From positions 41,412,152-41,476,151 of the forward strand of contig NC_133536.1 in NCBI RefSeq assembly GCF_048544455.1: a DNA stretch of 64,000 nt. The letters are read 5' to 3'. The notes under the pieces are model-generated. The model was not told the DNA's origin. It did not search any database and worked only from the letters and a program-made list of their open reading frames with translations. Below, in pieces: positions 33,024 through 42,478 of this stretch. Positions within the stretch are counted from its first letter, which is position 1. Every line of letters begins with the position of its first letter. Both the position numbers and the translations under genes were made by a program. This stretch comes from Silene latifolia (taxonomy: Eukaryota; Streptophyta; Magnoliopsida; Caryophyllales; Caryophyllaceae).

Positions 33024-34238
33024 GGTATAGAAATAGATCCTTCCAAGATCAAAGCTCTGATCGAAATGCCACAACCTCAAACAGAAAAAGAAGTCAGAGG
33101 ATTCCTGGGAAAGGTGCAGTATATAAGTCGATTCATATCGAAACTTACGATGATTTGTGAGCCTATCTTCAAGAAACTCAAGAAAACAGACCACACCATA
33201 TGGGATGATGATTGTCAAAAAGCATTCGATCGAATCAAGGAGATATTGGCTAAACCACCAGTGCTCATGCCACCACAACGAGATCAACCTCTTGTTTTAT
33301 ATCTCACAGTAACCGAAACGGCCATGGGTGCCATGCTGGCTCAATCTGTAGGAAGTGAAGAAAGTGCTATCTACTATCTTAGTAAGAAGTTCTTGGAATA
33401 CGAGTCCAAATACTCACAACTCGAAAAGACATGCCTCGCTCTTGTGTGGGCAACGAAGAAGCTACGCCATTACATGCTTAGCTACTCCGTCAGAATATAC
33501 TCCAAAATGGATCCAGTCAAATACCTCTTCGAGAAACCCGTCCTTAACGGACGTCTAGCAAGATGGACCTTGATGCTCTCAGAATTCAACCTCAAATACG
33601 TGCCACTGAAAGTTATAAAAGGTCGCGCCATCGCCGAATTTTTCGCAGAAAATCCTATCAACGATGCACAAACGATAGATACTTGGTCATTTCCAGACGA
33701 GGATATACTCCAAACTGATGTAGACTCCTGGGACCTGTACTTTGATGGAGCATCGAATTTAAGAGGATTCGGAATAGGAGTGTTGCTCATTTCTCCTGAA
33801 GGCGAGCATACACCAATTGTTGTCAAACTCGACTTTGAGGTGACAAACAATGCTGCAGAATACGAAGCTTGTCTCATTGGACTACAAGCAGCAGTGAGCT
33901 TAGGCATCAAAAACCTCCGAGTACACGGGGATTCATCACTAATCATCAACCAAGTTACAGGATCTTGGAAAATCCGAAGCGAAAGCCTAGCGCCTTATCA
34001 AGCTAGAATAGACCAAGTCGCTCAATTCTTTGATCACGTAACCTACCTACACCTACCTCGGGAAGAAAATCAATTTGCAGACGCTCTTGCGAAACTTGCA
34101 TCTTTGATCAATATGCCCGATCACATGGTGGAAATGCCTTTGTGCATCGAACGACGGTCGAGCGGCGTATGTCCACCAAATCACCGACGAAGAGGAAATC
34201 GCACAGGAACTCTGGTTCCAAGCAATCCTGAATTTTAA
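33024..34238 (+). pseudogene. Tat RNase H plus archaeal-type RNase H (dual RNase H)
   Basis: The frame resumes after the TGA with the RT thumb (GFLGKVQYISRFISKLT) and a gypsy RNase H (AIYYLSKKFLEYESKYSQLE) whose catalytic positions look degenerate. An archaeal-type RNase H follows with D in DLYFDGASNLRG, E in NNAAEYEACLIG, D in RVHGDSSLIINQ and D in QFADALAKLA. The second domain keeps all four acidic residues. The double RNase H is the signature of Tat. A frame change near 34160 disconnects it from integrase. Confidence 0.9.
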
Positions 34239-34263
34239 GCTTAATGGTACATATACACCGGAT

Positions 34264-35460
34264 ATGGACAAGAAGGGACAACGTGCTATACGCCTACTAG
34301 CTTCCCAATACATTCTGATGCAAGGAGAATTATACAAAAGAACACCTCTTGGTGTAGTCCTACGTTGCCTTGATCATTCACAGGCACGAAAGGTGATGGA
34401 AGAAGTCCACGACGGAGAATGCGGTCCTCACATGAGTGGGCCAATGATGGCAAAGAAAATCACACGTTTGGGATATTATTGGACCACAATGGAATTCGAT
34501 TGCATCAAATACGTAAGACATTGCCACAATTGCCAAATCTTCGGGAATGTACAACATGTCCCTCCTTCATTACTCTATACAATGACATCCCCTTGGCCAT
34601 TTTCTGCATGGGGAATTGACATAATCGGGAAGATAACCCCAGCCGGAACAGGAGGTCACTGTTTCATTCTAGTACCAATCGACTATTTCACCAAATGGGT
34701 AGAAGCGGCTTCCTACACTAGTCTTACAGCTAAAAATGTGGCAAAGTTCATACAAAACAACATCATCTGTCGATATGGTTGCCCACATGAGATCATTAGC
34801 GATAATGGATCACATTTCCAAGCTGAGACCGAGCAATTGCTAGCCAAATACAAGATTAAGCATCACCACTCTTCGCCCTATAGACCACAGACTAACGGCG
34901 CGGTAGAGGCGGCAAACAAGAATGTTGTCACGATTCTCAAGAAAATGATTGACAACTATAGAGATTGGCCAAGCAAGATACCCTTTGCTTTGTGGGGGTA
35001 TCGTACATCTGTTAGGACGCCCACTGGGGCTACTCCTTTCTATTTGACCTACGGCATGGAAGTTGTACAATCAGTCGAGCTAGAAATATCATCCTTGCGT
35101 ATTTTACTCGAAAGTCAAATCCCGGAAGCCGATTGGAAGGGGGATAGATATGAAGAACTCATCCTCCTGGATGAACGTAGGCTACGCGCCTTGCATAATG
35201 TCCAAACATATCAAGCACGTATCAAACGAGCTTTCAACAAAAGGGTTAGGCCAAGAAACATCAAAGAAGGAGACTTAGTGCTTAAATCGGTTAGAGCTCT
35301 CTTACCGGTTGACCCACGGGGAAAATTCAAACCTAATTGGGCTGGACCATTTCTAGTCAAATCAATACTCCCGGGGGGTGCGGTTAGAATCACAGACCTA
35401 GACGGGAATGAGTTTTCAAACCCCACAAACCTTGACCAACTGAAACGATACTATGCCTAG
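34264..35460 (+). CDS. Tat integrase
   Basis: A 398-residue open frame. The zinc-binding HHCC module is HDGECGPHMSG...CHNCQ (about residues 40-80). The catalytic core has D in AWGIDIIGK, D in EIISDNGSHF and E in TNGAVEAANKNV. A C-terminal domain has IKEGDLVLKSVRALLPVDPR and NWAGPFLVKSIL. It would insert the cDNA into the genome. The true polyprotein frame begins upstream of this methionine, and the upstream shift near 34160 cuts it off. The integrase itself appears intact. It is followed by 546 bp to the convergent antisense gene. Confidence 0.92.
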   Translation: MDKKGQRAIRLLASQYILMQGELYKRTPLGVVLRCLDHSQARKVMEEVHDGECGPHMSGPMMAKKITRLGYYWTTMEFDCIKYVRHCHNCQIFGNVQHVPPSLLYTMTSPWPFSAWGIDIIGKITPAGTGGHCFILVPIDYFTKWVEAASYTSLTAKNVAKFIQNNIICRYGCPHEIISDNGSHFQAETEQLLAKYKIKHHHSSPYRPQTNGAVEAANKNVVTILKKMIDNYRDWPSKIPFALWGYRTSVRTPTGATPFYLTYGMEVVQSVELEISSLRILLESQIPEADWKGDRYEELILLDERRLRALHNVQTYQARIKRAFNKRVRPRNIKEGDLVLKSVRALLPVDPRGKFKPNWAGPFLVKSILPGGAVRITDLDGNEFSNPTNLDQLKRYYA

Positions 35461-36006
35461 AATAGGAATAAAAACGCGCCTCGCGTAATCCCACGTGTCG
35501 CTCTTGTGGCACTAAATAAACGGCCCCTGGCCAAGCTGAAATAAGCTAATGTCACTGTGCTCTTGCATTTTGGCAAATTCGTCATCCTCATATCATCAAA
35601 TAAACTAAATTCGCACCTTCAGAGTAAGCAAAAGCTCATGCTTATTTTCTAAGTTCATTACAAGCTCTTGCTTCGAACAATTATTCTTTTACATTTACTC
35701 GAACTACGCGCAAGGGTTTAATTTCGCTTTTTAAGTGAATACGTAGGCAATCCTTCACGGGATTCAACCCATTATATCTAAAATGTAAATAGAAGGACAT
35801 TTGCATTGCATTTGAAATTCGACAAGAATAATAAATAGAAAATCACAACGGTTTCATAACCATTTAACCTTTTTATTTCATTCATTTTCTAATAATAATA
35901 GTACGCTACATAATAAAAATAGAATAGGCTAGGATTCTAAAAATCCCACCTTTTTATTACAACAATAATAATAATAATAATCAAATAATAATAATAAAGA
36001 CTCGGG
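35461..36006. other. Spacer between integrase and convergent antisense gene
   Basis: Non-coding; contains a short (AAT)n stretch at about 35963-35998. The integrase stop and the antisense gene stop face each other across it, so it must hold 3' ends for both directions. No terminator can be identified by eye. Confidence 0.6.
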
Positions 36007-37481
36007 CTATTCCTCCATCTTCCCCTTGCCCTTGTCATTCTTGTCATATTTCTTGTCACGACCTCGAGCCGGACGCTCTTGCGCCACTTCAGACCTAATC
36101 ACCAACGGTCTTTCTCGAGGTCTAGCTTTTCCATTCTTGCCAACCACCATTTCTGCGACAGGAGTAGTCTTTGGTTTCTTCGAAGGATGAACAACTTGAA
36201 ACCCGGCTTCTTCTTCTCCCTCTGTCAGATGCTTCTCTTTCTCTTTCTCTACTTCGCGCATCTTGTAATCAACGGGCTCGCGCTTCCTCAATTTCTCGCG
36301 CTCTTCCGGAGTAGTAGCCTTTCTCCATCTCAGATAAGAATCCGACACCCATAAAGCATTGGCGGAGAAACTCAAGAACCACATGTTTCTTTGGGCCCAT
36401 TTAATGGCCCACTCTCTTCGGCTCTCTGTAGTAAGCGCCATCGCAGTCTGCGGGACGGTATCAAGCCTCGGGATCGCCTGTTTCAGCCCAACTTGTCTCA
36501 TCAGCCTTTCCGGGAAGATGCACACCATAAACTCCAATCCAGGAATGCGCACGGACCTAGTGGGATCCAAAGAAGACACTCCAGTGACGGACTTGAGGTG
36601 CCACCACGGTACGACCCACCTGATCAACGGGCCATCATCACTCTTCAGCTTGTTCTTCCAGTAATCACAAACCCGCGTGAAGTCCACCATATACAACCTT
36701 GTCCTCATCGCAATCGAGCGGGCATGATAGGAAAGCGCATGAACTGGGGGCTCGATCAATCGGAGCCATTCCATAAGCCAAACCTACCAAAAAGCGGGTA
36801 TTAAAAAAAAAAAAAAAGAACAAAAAAAAAAGAAAAGGTGTCTTTTACCTGCAAAATGACGGGACTCCCCAAAAACGGCAAATCACAGTTGGATTTCTTG
36901 TTATCCAAGCCCAAAATAATCTCTCCTAAGCATAAACAAGCTGGGCTCCTGCGCAGCTCCATCTGCTCAACAAGGCCCAAAAGACGGGGATCACCTCTCA
37001 AGTCTCCATCAACATGCCCTTGGAAGACATACACATGCAACAAGCAAAAGCCAAATGCCCTCCGCCTAGCAACATGAGAAACGGTGGGGTCGGCCCTGTT
37101 GATGAATCGATCTATGAAGTCCAACATTCTCACGCCTTTTGAGGTAACTAGGCGGTCCACCTCAAGCCTAGTCAATCCAAGCAAATCTCTAAATTCGCTC
37201 TTATACCCTTGAGAAGTATAAGGAATGGCGGGCAAGTGTTCGGGGTCCCACCCACCAATAGCAGCAATTTCTTCAGGAAAGGGGCAAATATCACCTCCAG
37301 GGAACGCAAAAACATGGTAGTTCGGGTCCCAATAGTCAAGGCAAGCATCCAAGAATGGTTTAACAACCTTGTTGAGTTTCAAACTCAACAACGATCCAAA
37401 ATTATAAGAGCCCATATCATGCTTCTCCATATTTGAAAATTCGTTGGCCCATTCCTTCAAGCGGATCTCCAAAGTATTCAT
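36007..37481 (-). CDS. Antisense accessory gene 1: DUF7745/PMD-like protein, two exons
   Basis: Exon 1 is 36849-37481 (211 codons) and starts MNTLEIRLKEWANEF. The intron 36784-36848 has GTAAAA...TTTTGGTAG borders and a T-rich tract. Exon 2 is 36007-36783 (258 codons plus stop). The intron is phase 0 and total length is 469 residues. The N-terminal half (CLDYWDPNYHVFAFPGGD, ICPFPEEIAAIGGW) resembles plant DUF7745/plant-mobile-domain proteins. The C-terminus is lysine-rich (HPSKKPKTTP, DKNDKGKGKMEE), suggesting nuclear location. The ATG at 37559 is rejected because it lies too close to the TATA box at 37569-37576 to be in the mRNA. It is not a retroviral function. Similar extra ORFs are known in Tat elements; the exact role is unknown. 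Confidence 0.75.
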
Positions 37482-37568
37482 GATGAAAAAATTTATTTTG
37501 ATAATTTTATGTAAATAGACAAAGAAGAGACGGAAGATTTGTGTGAATAAAAGCTCCATCGACGTTTC

Positions 37569-37680
37569 TATTTATACTAATTTCTGTTTCCAAAAATCCG
37601 TCAGAACAGGACAGCTTGGGAACAGGCGCAGCACCTGCTGCGCCTCTTCAAAGGGACGCAGCTCATGCTGCGCCTCTTGC
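37569..37680 (-). promoter_or_regulatory. Promoter of antisense gene 1 with the Tat palindrome pair
   Basis: On the minus strand two GACGCAGC/GCTGCGCC palindromic units (37619-37680, 30-bp spacing) precede TTAGTATAAATAG (TATA 37569-37576) by about 43 bp. TTAGTATAAATAG is identical to the LTR promoter core at 27619-27631. This suggests the accessory gene uses a copy of the LTR-type promoter. Confidence 0.65.
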
Positions 37681-38406
37681 TCAGCTTCACTTCTGTGATT
37701 TTCCGCGTTGGGTCTTTCCTAATTCCATGACGAATAATTTCCTATTCCTACGGGTTATTATTTTGGTAAATACGGGAAGATTACCATGTTTTAGGTTTCC
37801 TGATTTCACGAGCACGCATTTCGAGGCAACATCGACACTTCTGCCATTTTATCACACTTGTATATTTTCATTTTAGGAAATAAATTTCATTTTCATTTTA
37901 GGAAATAATTTTCATTTTAATTCATTTATCTTAACGAATCTCAACATGTATATATTGATTTCTATTCCTTGATTTCATTTCTACATTTCTAACTTATAGA
38001 TTTCATTTTTTTCTTTTTTTTAGGGGGTAACCCTCCCTACCGTCCGGTCATTTCCGGCAAAATTTTTGCATTTTTTTGCATTTTTTGCATTCTTTTGAGT
38101 CTCTCATTTCGCGCTAATTAAGGCCATATGTATATATAAATGTATGCTTTGCGTGTTTTCTATGTAAATTTCGGCAGCATGACGCGTAAACCGTCATCTA
38201 CCAAACATGTTCCAAACTAACCTGCAGATACAAGCAACACAACCCAGCAGCAAAGGCACTCAGGCCGTCTCATATATACCAAGCGGAGGAAATGTACAAA
38301 CTGGGGGATCAAGCCCCAAGCAAAGTCCAAAAAATGTTCAAAATGATGGTCCAAATGTACAAATGTACAAAATACAGCCAACAAACAAAAAAGCTACACA
38401 AAACTA
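37681..38406. other. Spacer between the two antisense genes
   Basis: Non-coding AT-rich DNA; includes T-rich runs near 37870-38090. It must contain the 3' end of the downstream antisense gene (stop at 38407) and the upstream region of gene 1. Short plus-strand frames here mirror the antisense exons and are not genes. Confidence 0.5.
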
Positions 38407-41400
38407 CTACTGGGCGCCCTCCAACTCTGCAACTCTCGCCACAAGAACGGCGATCTCGGCGTCCCGAACCTCGAGCTCCCTCAACAAGCGAGTTGTCTCC
38501 TCCCGAGACTGGGTCAACTCTCGCTCCATCCCGCGGTCACCCTGTAAACAATAAATTGGCTCATGTCAATCGATTCAAGCAAAATCAGAAAATCAAAAAT
38601 CAAAAATAAGATAGGCGTAAGGTTCATACCTGACGACCTCGACCGCCGACAAGTGCCTCGACGGCAGTAGCTCGCAGCCGGTTGGCCACCCTCCACAACG
38701 CCACAAACCGAGACGGCGCAACCTGCATTTTCAAAAAGAAATTCTCAACAATTGAACAAACTCAATCAAATGTGTTCTTACACAAAGGATATACAAGTTA
38801 GAGGCTCACCCTCCGAATCGAGATCTTGCCGCCGTCCAGGCCAGCATCCGTCACAGCTACGTCAAAGTCACGCAGCTCGGAGATCGTCGTCCTCCCGGTC
38901 GCGTCAGTGTACTCGAGGGTCTCGGGGTACTCTGGAGGCTCGATGCCTGCCGCCTCGACCTCCTACAAAGACAAATGGTTCTCACTAATCGATGATCTTT
39001 CATCATAAATTCTCAAAATCGAATCAAGAGGAAAAGTAAAAGATACTCACCACTACCGGCCAGTACGCTAACCTCCCGTAAAGGAACGCCGAGTAGTCCT
39101 CGCCAGGAAGAAGAAGGGCGTCGCCACTGGCACCAGCCAAGTCCGCCTCCCTCTCACCCTCAGAAGGCTCCCTAAGTATCGTCCTAGGAGGATCGACGGG
39201 AACCGTCAACACGTCCCGCGAGCACTGACGAGCCAAGCGCTCGCCCAAGTACCACACAGGACCCATCGACGTCCTCAACAGCAGTCGGCTCGAGCTCCTA
39301 GGTCGAAGGACCTCAGCCAGGAAAGGAGGCGCTCCAGCGTACTCCGCCCAAGGTCTGGGCACCCACTGTGACAAGATAAAATAAGGATCATTCCTATGAT
39401 CAATTAAAAAGAAAATATAAGATGCAAGTTAATATAAGTGAGATACTCACGCTGCTCAGCTGAAGAGCGTTCAAGTCCCGCCGGTAGACGTTGAGAGAAG
39501 AACGCTTGCTCTTCGTCCGGCACATCACCCAATCCCTCACCACGGGATATGCCCTCTCCAGCGGCTCCGTCCTCTTGGGCGCGAGGCTCGGGAAGTAGGA
39601 GTACACCCACGCCTGTAAAAGCAGAATAATCAATGACGATCTTTCATGATTGGATAAAGAAAAGAATTTACTTTGGTCCAAAGGAAGGTTCATACCTCCA
39701 GCAGTAGTCCAGGCCCGACAGCACTAGGAGAAGTCCCCTTCTCCATCAGCTCCAGATGAACCATGGCCCTCATGAAGCGGATGAGGACCGCAAAACCAGC
39801 AGTGACCCTGTCCCAACGTCCCAGGGAACTCAGGTCGGAAAGGAAGGGAAGAAGCTTCGTCGACAGCCTCTCGCTCTTGTCTCCGAGGTAAATCGAAGAC
39901 AGAAACCACCAGAGCCACAGACGAGCCCTCTGCTCAGCTGTACAGGGAGGAGGAGCCGTCTCCCTCCCATCAATCGTCACCAGCGCCGGGGTCTTCCCCG
40001 CAAAGTAGTCTCGAACGTGAGAACTGGGTATCAAACCCGGCACTGTAACAGCCTTCGGCGACAAGTTCCAGCCGATCAATCTCCTCGCCTCGGCCGAGTC
40101 CGCCCTCATGCCAGTCTCCGGCCACTCCACCTCCTCGGTTCCACACGGCAGACCAGAAATCATGCCGTAGTCCTCCAGAGTGACTCCCACCTCACCAAAA
40201 GGCATGTGAAACGTAGAAGTCGTATCCCAGAATCGGTCCAAGAAAGCGCGGACCAGGTAAGGTTAGCCCGCAACTTCCTCTTCGCGATGTCCCTCCAGAC
40301 CTGCACCAAAGGACCGAACGCTCCACGTTCGATCATGGCCCTCTCCTCCGCCGACAGCCGCTCGTAGTGCTCCATCGCTGTCGTGTAACCTGAGAACGAC
40401 CTGATGTTCCTAGCCTCCTATGGTGATTTGAAACAAAGCTATCTTTAGTTTTGAATGAAATTTGAAAGAAATTTGAACAAATGAATGAAAGAGGATGAGT
40501 AATGAGTTGTGAATTCCTATTTACCAAACTCTTCACCGTCCTGTAGGACAGGTGACCCTCTGCAGCCCACACCAGGTGCCTGCTCTCCCAAGTCTCAGTC
40601 CACGCAGGAGCTCCTCTCAGCTGACGACCTCCTCGTCCGACGTTGGCCCGTCTCGGGGCCTCCTCCTCCTCGACGGCCTCCTCCTCGTGAAGCTCATCCC
40701 CAGCAGCCATCACCGCAGCGGTGAAGGCCTGCTCTAAAGCCTCCTCGACATTAGCAACGTTGATCTCCATGGGAGCTCTCCCAGAAGTAGAAGCCTCATC
40801 ACCTACAACATTGAAGCAAATTTAGGCCGCGTCACGTGACGACAAGCCTTGGTTAAGGGATTTTCGAGCCTTCAAAGCCCTGAAACCACTCTTTTTCTCG
40901 CCATCCTTGGCCATATTCCCACCAACCTGATCACTCATGTGGTAATTTGGGTCAAGTCAAGCCTAATTCGAAGCCTAGTTCCGGGTTCGAGTCGAAATTT
41001 CGGCAGCATTTCGTTATAACGGCGATTATGCCCTAAAAAGTGTCCTGAAAAAGCCGTCACAAACCAAAATTCCGAGATGGTAGAAAGTTTACCCATCATT
41101 CAAGGATCTCAAATATCAAGTTTCATCGGAAATGGGCATTCCTAAGGCTATTTTCGAAGCGATTTACGGTTCAGCTGTAAAACCGTCTCAAATTTCACTC
41201 AAAGGCTCAAAACTTGATGAAAATTCGAAACAAATACATGGTTATGTTCCTAATATTACCTACTATCCATTTCTAATGTCAATTTGACAAGGCAAATGCG
41301 TATGGGGAAAAGCCCCAAATTTTCGATCAAATGGGTCATAAACCCTAACCTTTTCGGCTCAAAATTGGACAAATATGGACGATTAATGCAAGATTGAGAC

Positions 41401-41419
41401 ACATACCTCCATTAGTCAT
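38407..41419 (-). CDS. Antisense accessory gene 2: plant-mobile-domain (PMD) protein, eight exons
   Basis: Exons in order: 41407-41419, 40525-40802, 39696-40417, 39451-39612, 39051-39365, 38810-38962, 38630-38722, 38407-38541. All introns have GT-AG borders. Intron 1 is phase 1 (604 bp); the other six are phase 0 (83-107 bp). The predicted protein is about 623 residues. The PMD core is in exon 3 (DRFWDTTSTFHMPFGEVGVT, LEDYGMISGLPCG, WLWWFLSSIYLGDKSERL). Exon 2 is acidic, and the last exon looks like a coiled coil (ELTQSREETTRLLRELEV). A single-base loss near 40261 shifts exon 3, so this copy is probably inactive. The structure is that of a host gene; antisense placement would protect its introns from removal in the element RNA. 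Confidence 0.8.
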
Positions 41420-41620
41420 GGTTAATACAAGCTTTTGGATCAAAACTTGGCGGAAATGGTGAAGATTTGAGAGAGAAGTTGTGTGAATTGTGTTTCGAGC
41501 AAATGAAGCAATCCCTCTGATTCTTCGCGTTTTTACGCAGAAAAACCAATTTGGGGAATAGACGCAGCAGGCGCTGCGCCTCTTCCAAGAGACGCAGCTC
41601 TTGCTGCGCCTCTTCCTATT
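41420..41620 (-). promoter_or_regulatory. Upstream region of antisense gene 2 with the Tat palindrome pair
   Basis: Two GACGCAGC/GCTGCGCC units at about 41557-41617 lie about 140 bp upstream of the ATG at 41419. Next to them the minus strand carries TTTTTCTGCGTA, also found just after the palindromes in the LTR. No clear TATA box was seen. The shared block suggests descent from the LTR promoter. Confidence 0.5.
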
Positions 41621-42465
41621 GTTCCCTCCATATGAATTTTCAAAAATTCGTTATGAGTTCGTTATTTGTGGGCCCATCTTTGGTGCGCCTCTTCCCCGAT
41701 GCTATTTTCATTCTCTTGGTCCGTTTGACGATTGTCTTTCATTCCGGCCCGCATTTCCAAGCCAACAGCAGACTGTCGCACGTTATACGAGCGTTTATTC
41801 CTTCACAGAATTCGAAACACCTTCATTATGTCTCCAGCGAGAGTAAGCGGATATACTTTCCCTCTCAAGACAAGAAGAAAAACTCCCAATCATGTCTCTA
41901 GCGAGAGTAAGCGGACTACTGTCCCTCTCAAGACGTGAGGATTGACATCTACCTAAGCATATTTCCCCTCAGCAGTTCCCGTCTGTGTCCTGCTACTCGC
42001 AATTATTTCCCGAAGACTACCCAAGCAGTTTTCTCTCAGCAGTTCCCGCCTGTGTCCCGCTACTCACAATATTTCGTGTTTCCCCGCGGAGTTCGACAAG
42101 GAGTCGTTCTCCAGAAGTTCCCAAACAAATAGAGTTCCTATACCCAAGCTTTAGCTATTCCTTAAGTTGAACTTACTTTAGGCCTCCTTAGCTCCCATGC
42201 TTAACCTTAGCTCCTACGCAACTCCGGAAGCATCTCGAGAAGAAGTCTCAGGTATGGTCTCTTCTTATGGCTGGCGAGCCTCCTCACGTATTCTAATGGA
42301 CTCTAAACGACCCTCCCCGATAGTCGACAGACTCTAAAATGTTCCCGACGACAGGTCCTTGGCTCAGACCCCTTGAGCCGCCTCGCGTCGCCATAGTCGT
42401 CAGGTTGTAATCTTCGATTGACCTGATGGCTATACTTTGACTTTCGCCTTGTCCAAGCCTCAGTC
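41621..42465. other. Tat 3' untranslated region with two short duplications
   Basis: Two local duplications occur. AGCGAGAGTAAGCGGA...CCCTCTCAAGAC appears near 41837-41872 and 41901-41935. CAGCAGTTCCCGYCTGTGTC appears near 41969-41990 and 42038-42057. No gene is visible. Confidence 0.6.
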
Positions 42466-42478
42466 AAAGTGGGGGCTC
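42466..42478 (+). promoter_or_regulatory. Polypurine tract of the Tat element
   Basis: AAAGTGGGGGCTC immediately precedes the 3' LTR and would prime plus-strand DNA synthesis. Confidence 0.8.

Noticed and set aside
37482..37559. Upstream ATG (37559) as start of antisense gene 1
   Set aside because: It lies only about 10 bases from the TATA box, upstream of the expected transcription start; the ATG at 37481 is preferred.
39756..40367. 203-residue plus-strand ORF
   Set aside because: Shadow of the antisense PMD exon; the minus-strand frame carries the domain and splice borders.
40820..40938. Small frame MSDQVGGNMAKDGEKKSG upstream of the PMD exon 2
   Set aside because: Ends at a stop before the exon and lies in the predicted first intron; the 13-base exon at 41407-41419 joins exon 2 in frame with proper GT-AG borders. 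It might still be an alternative first exon.
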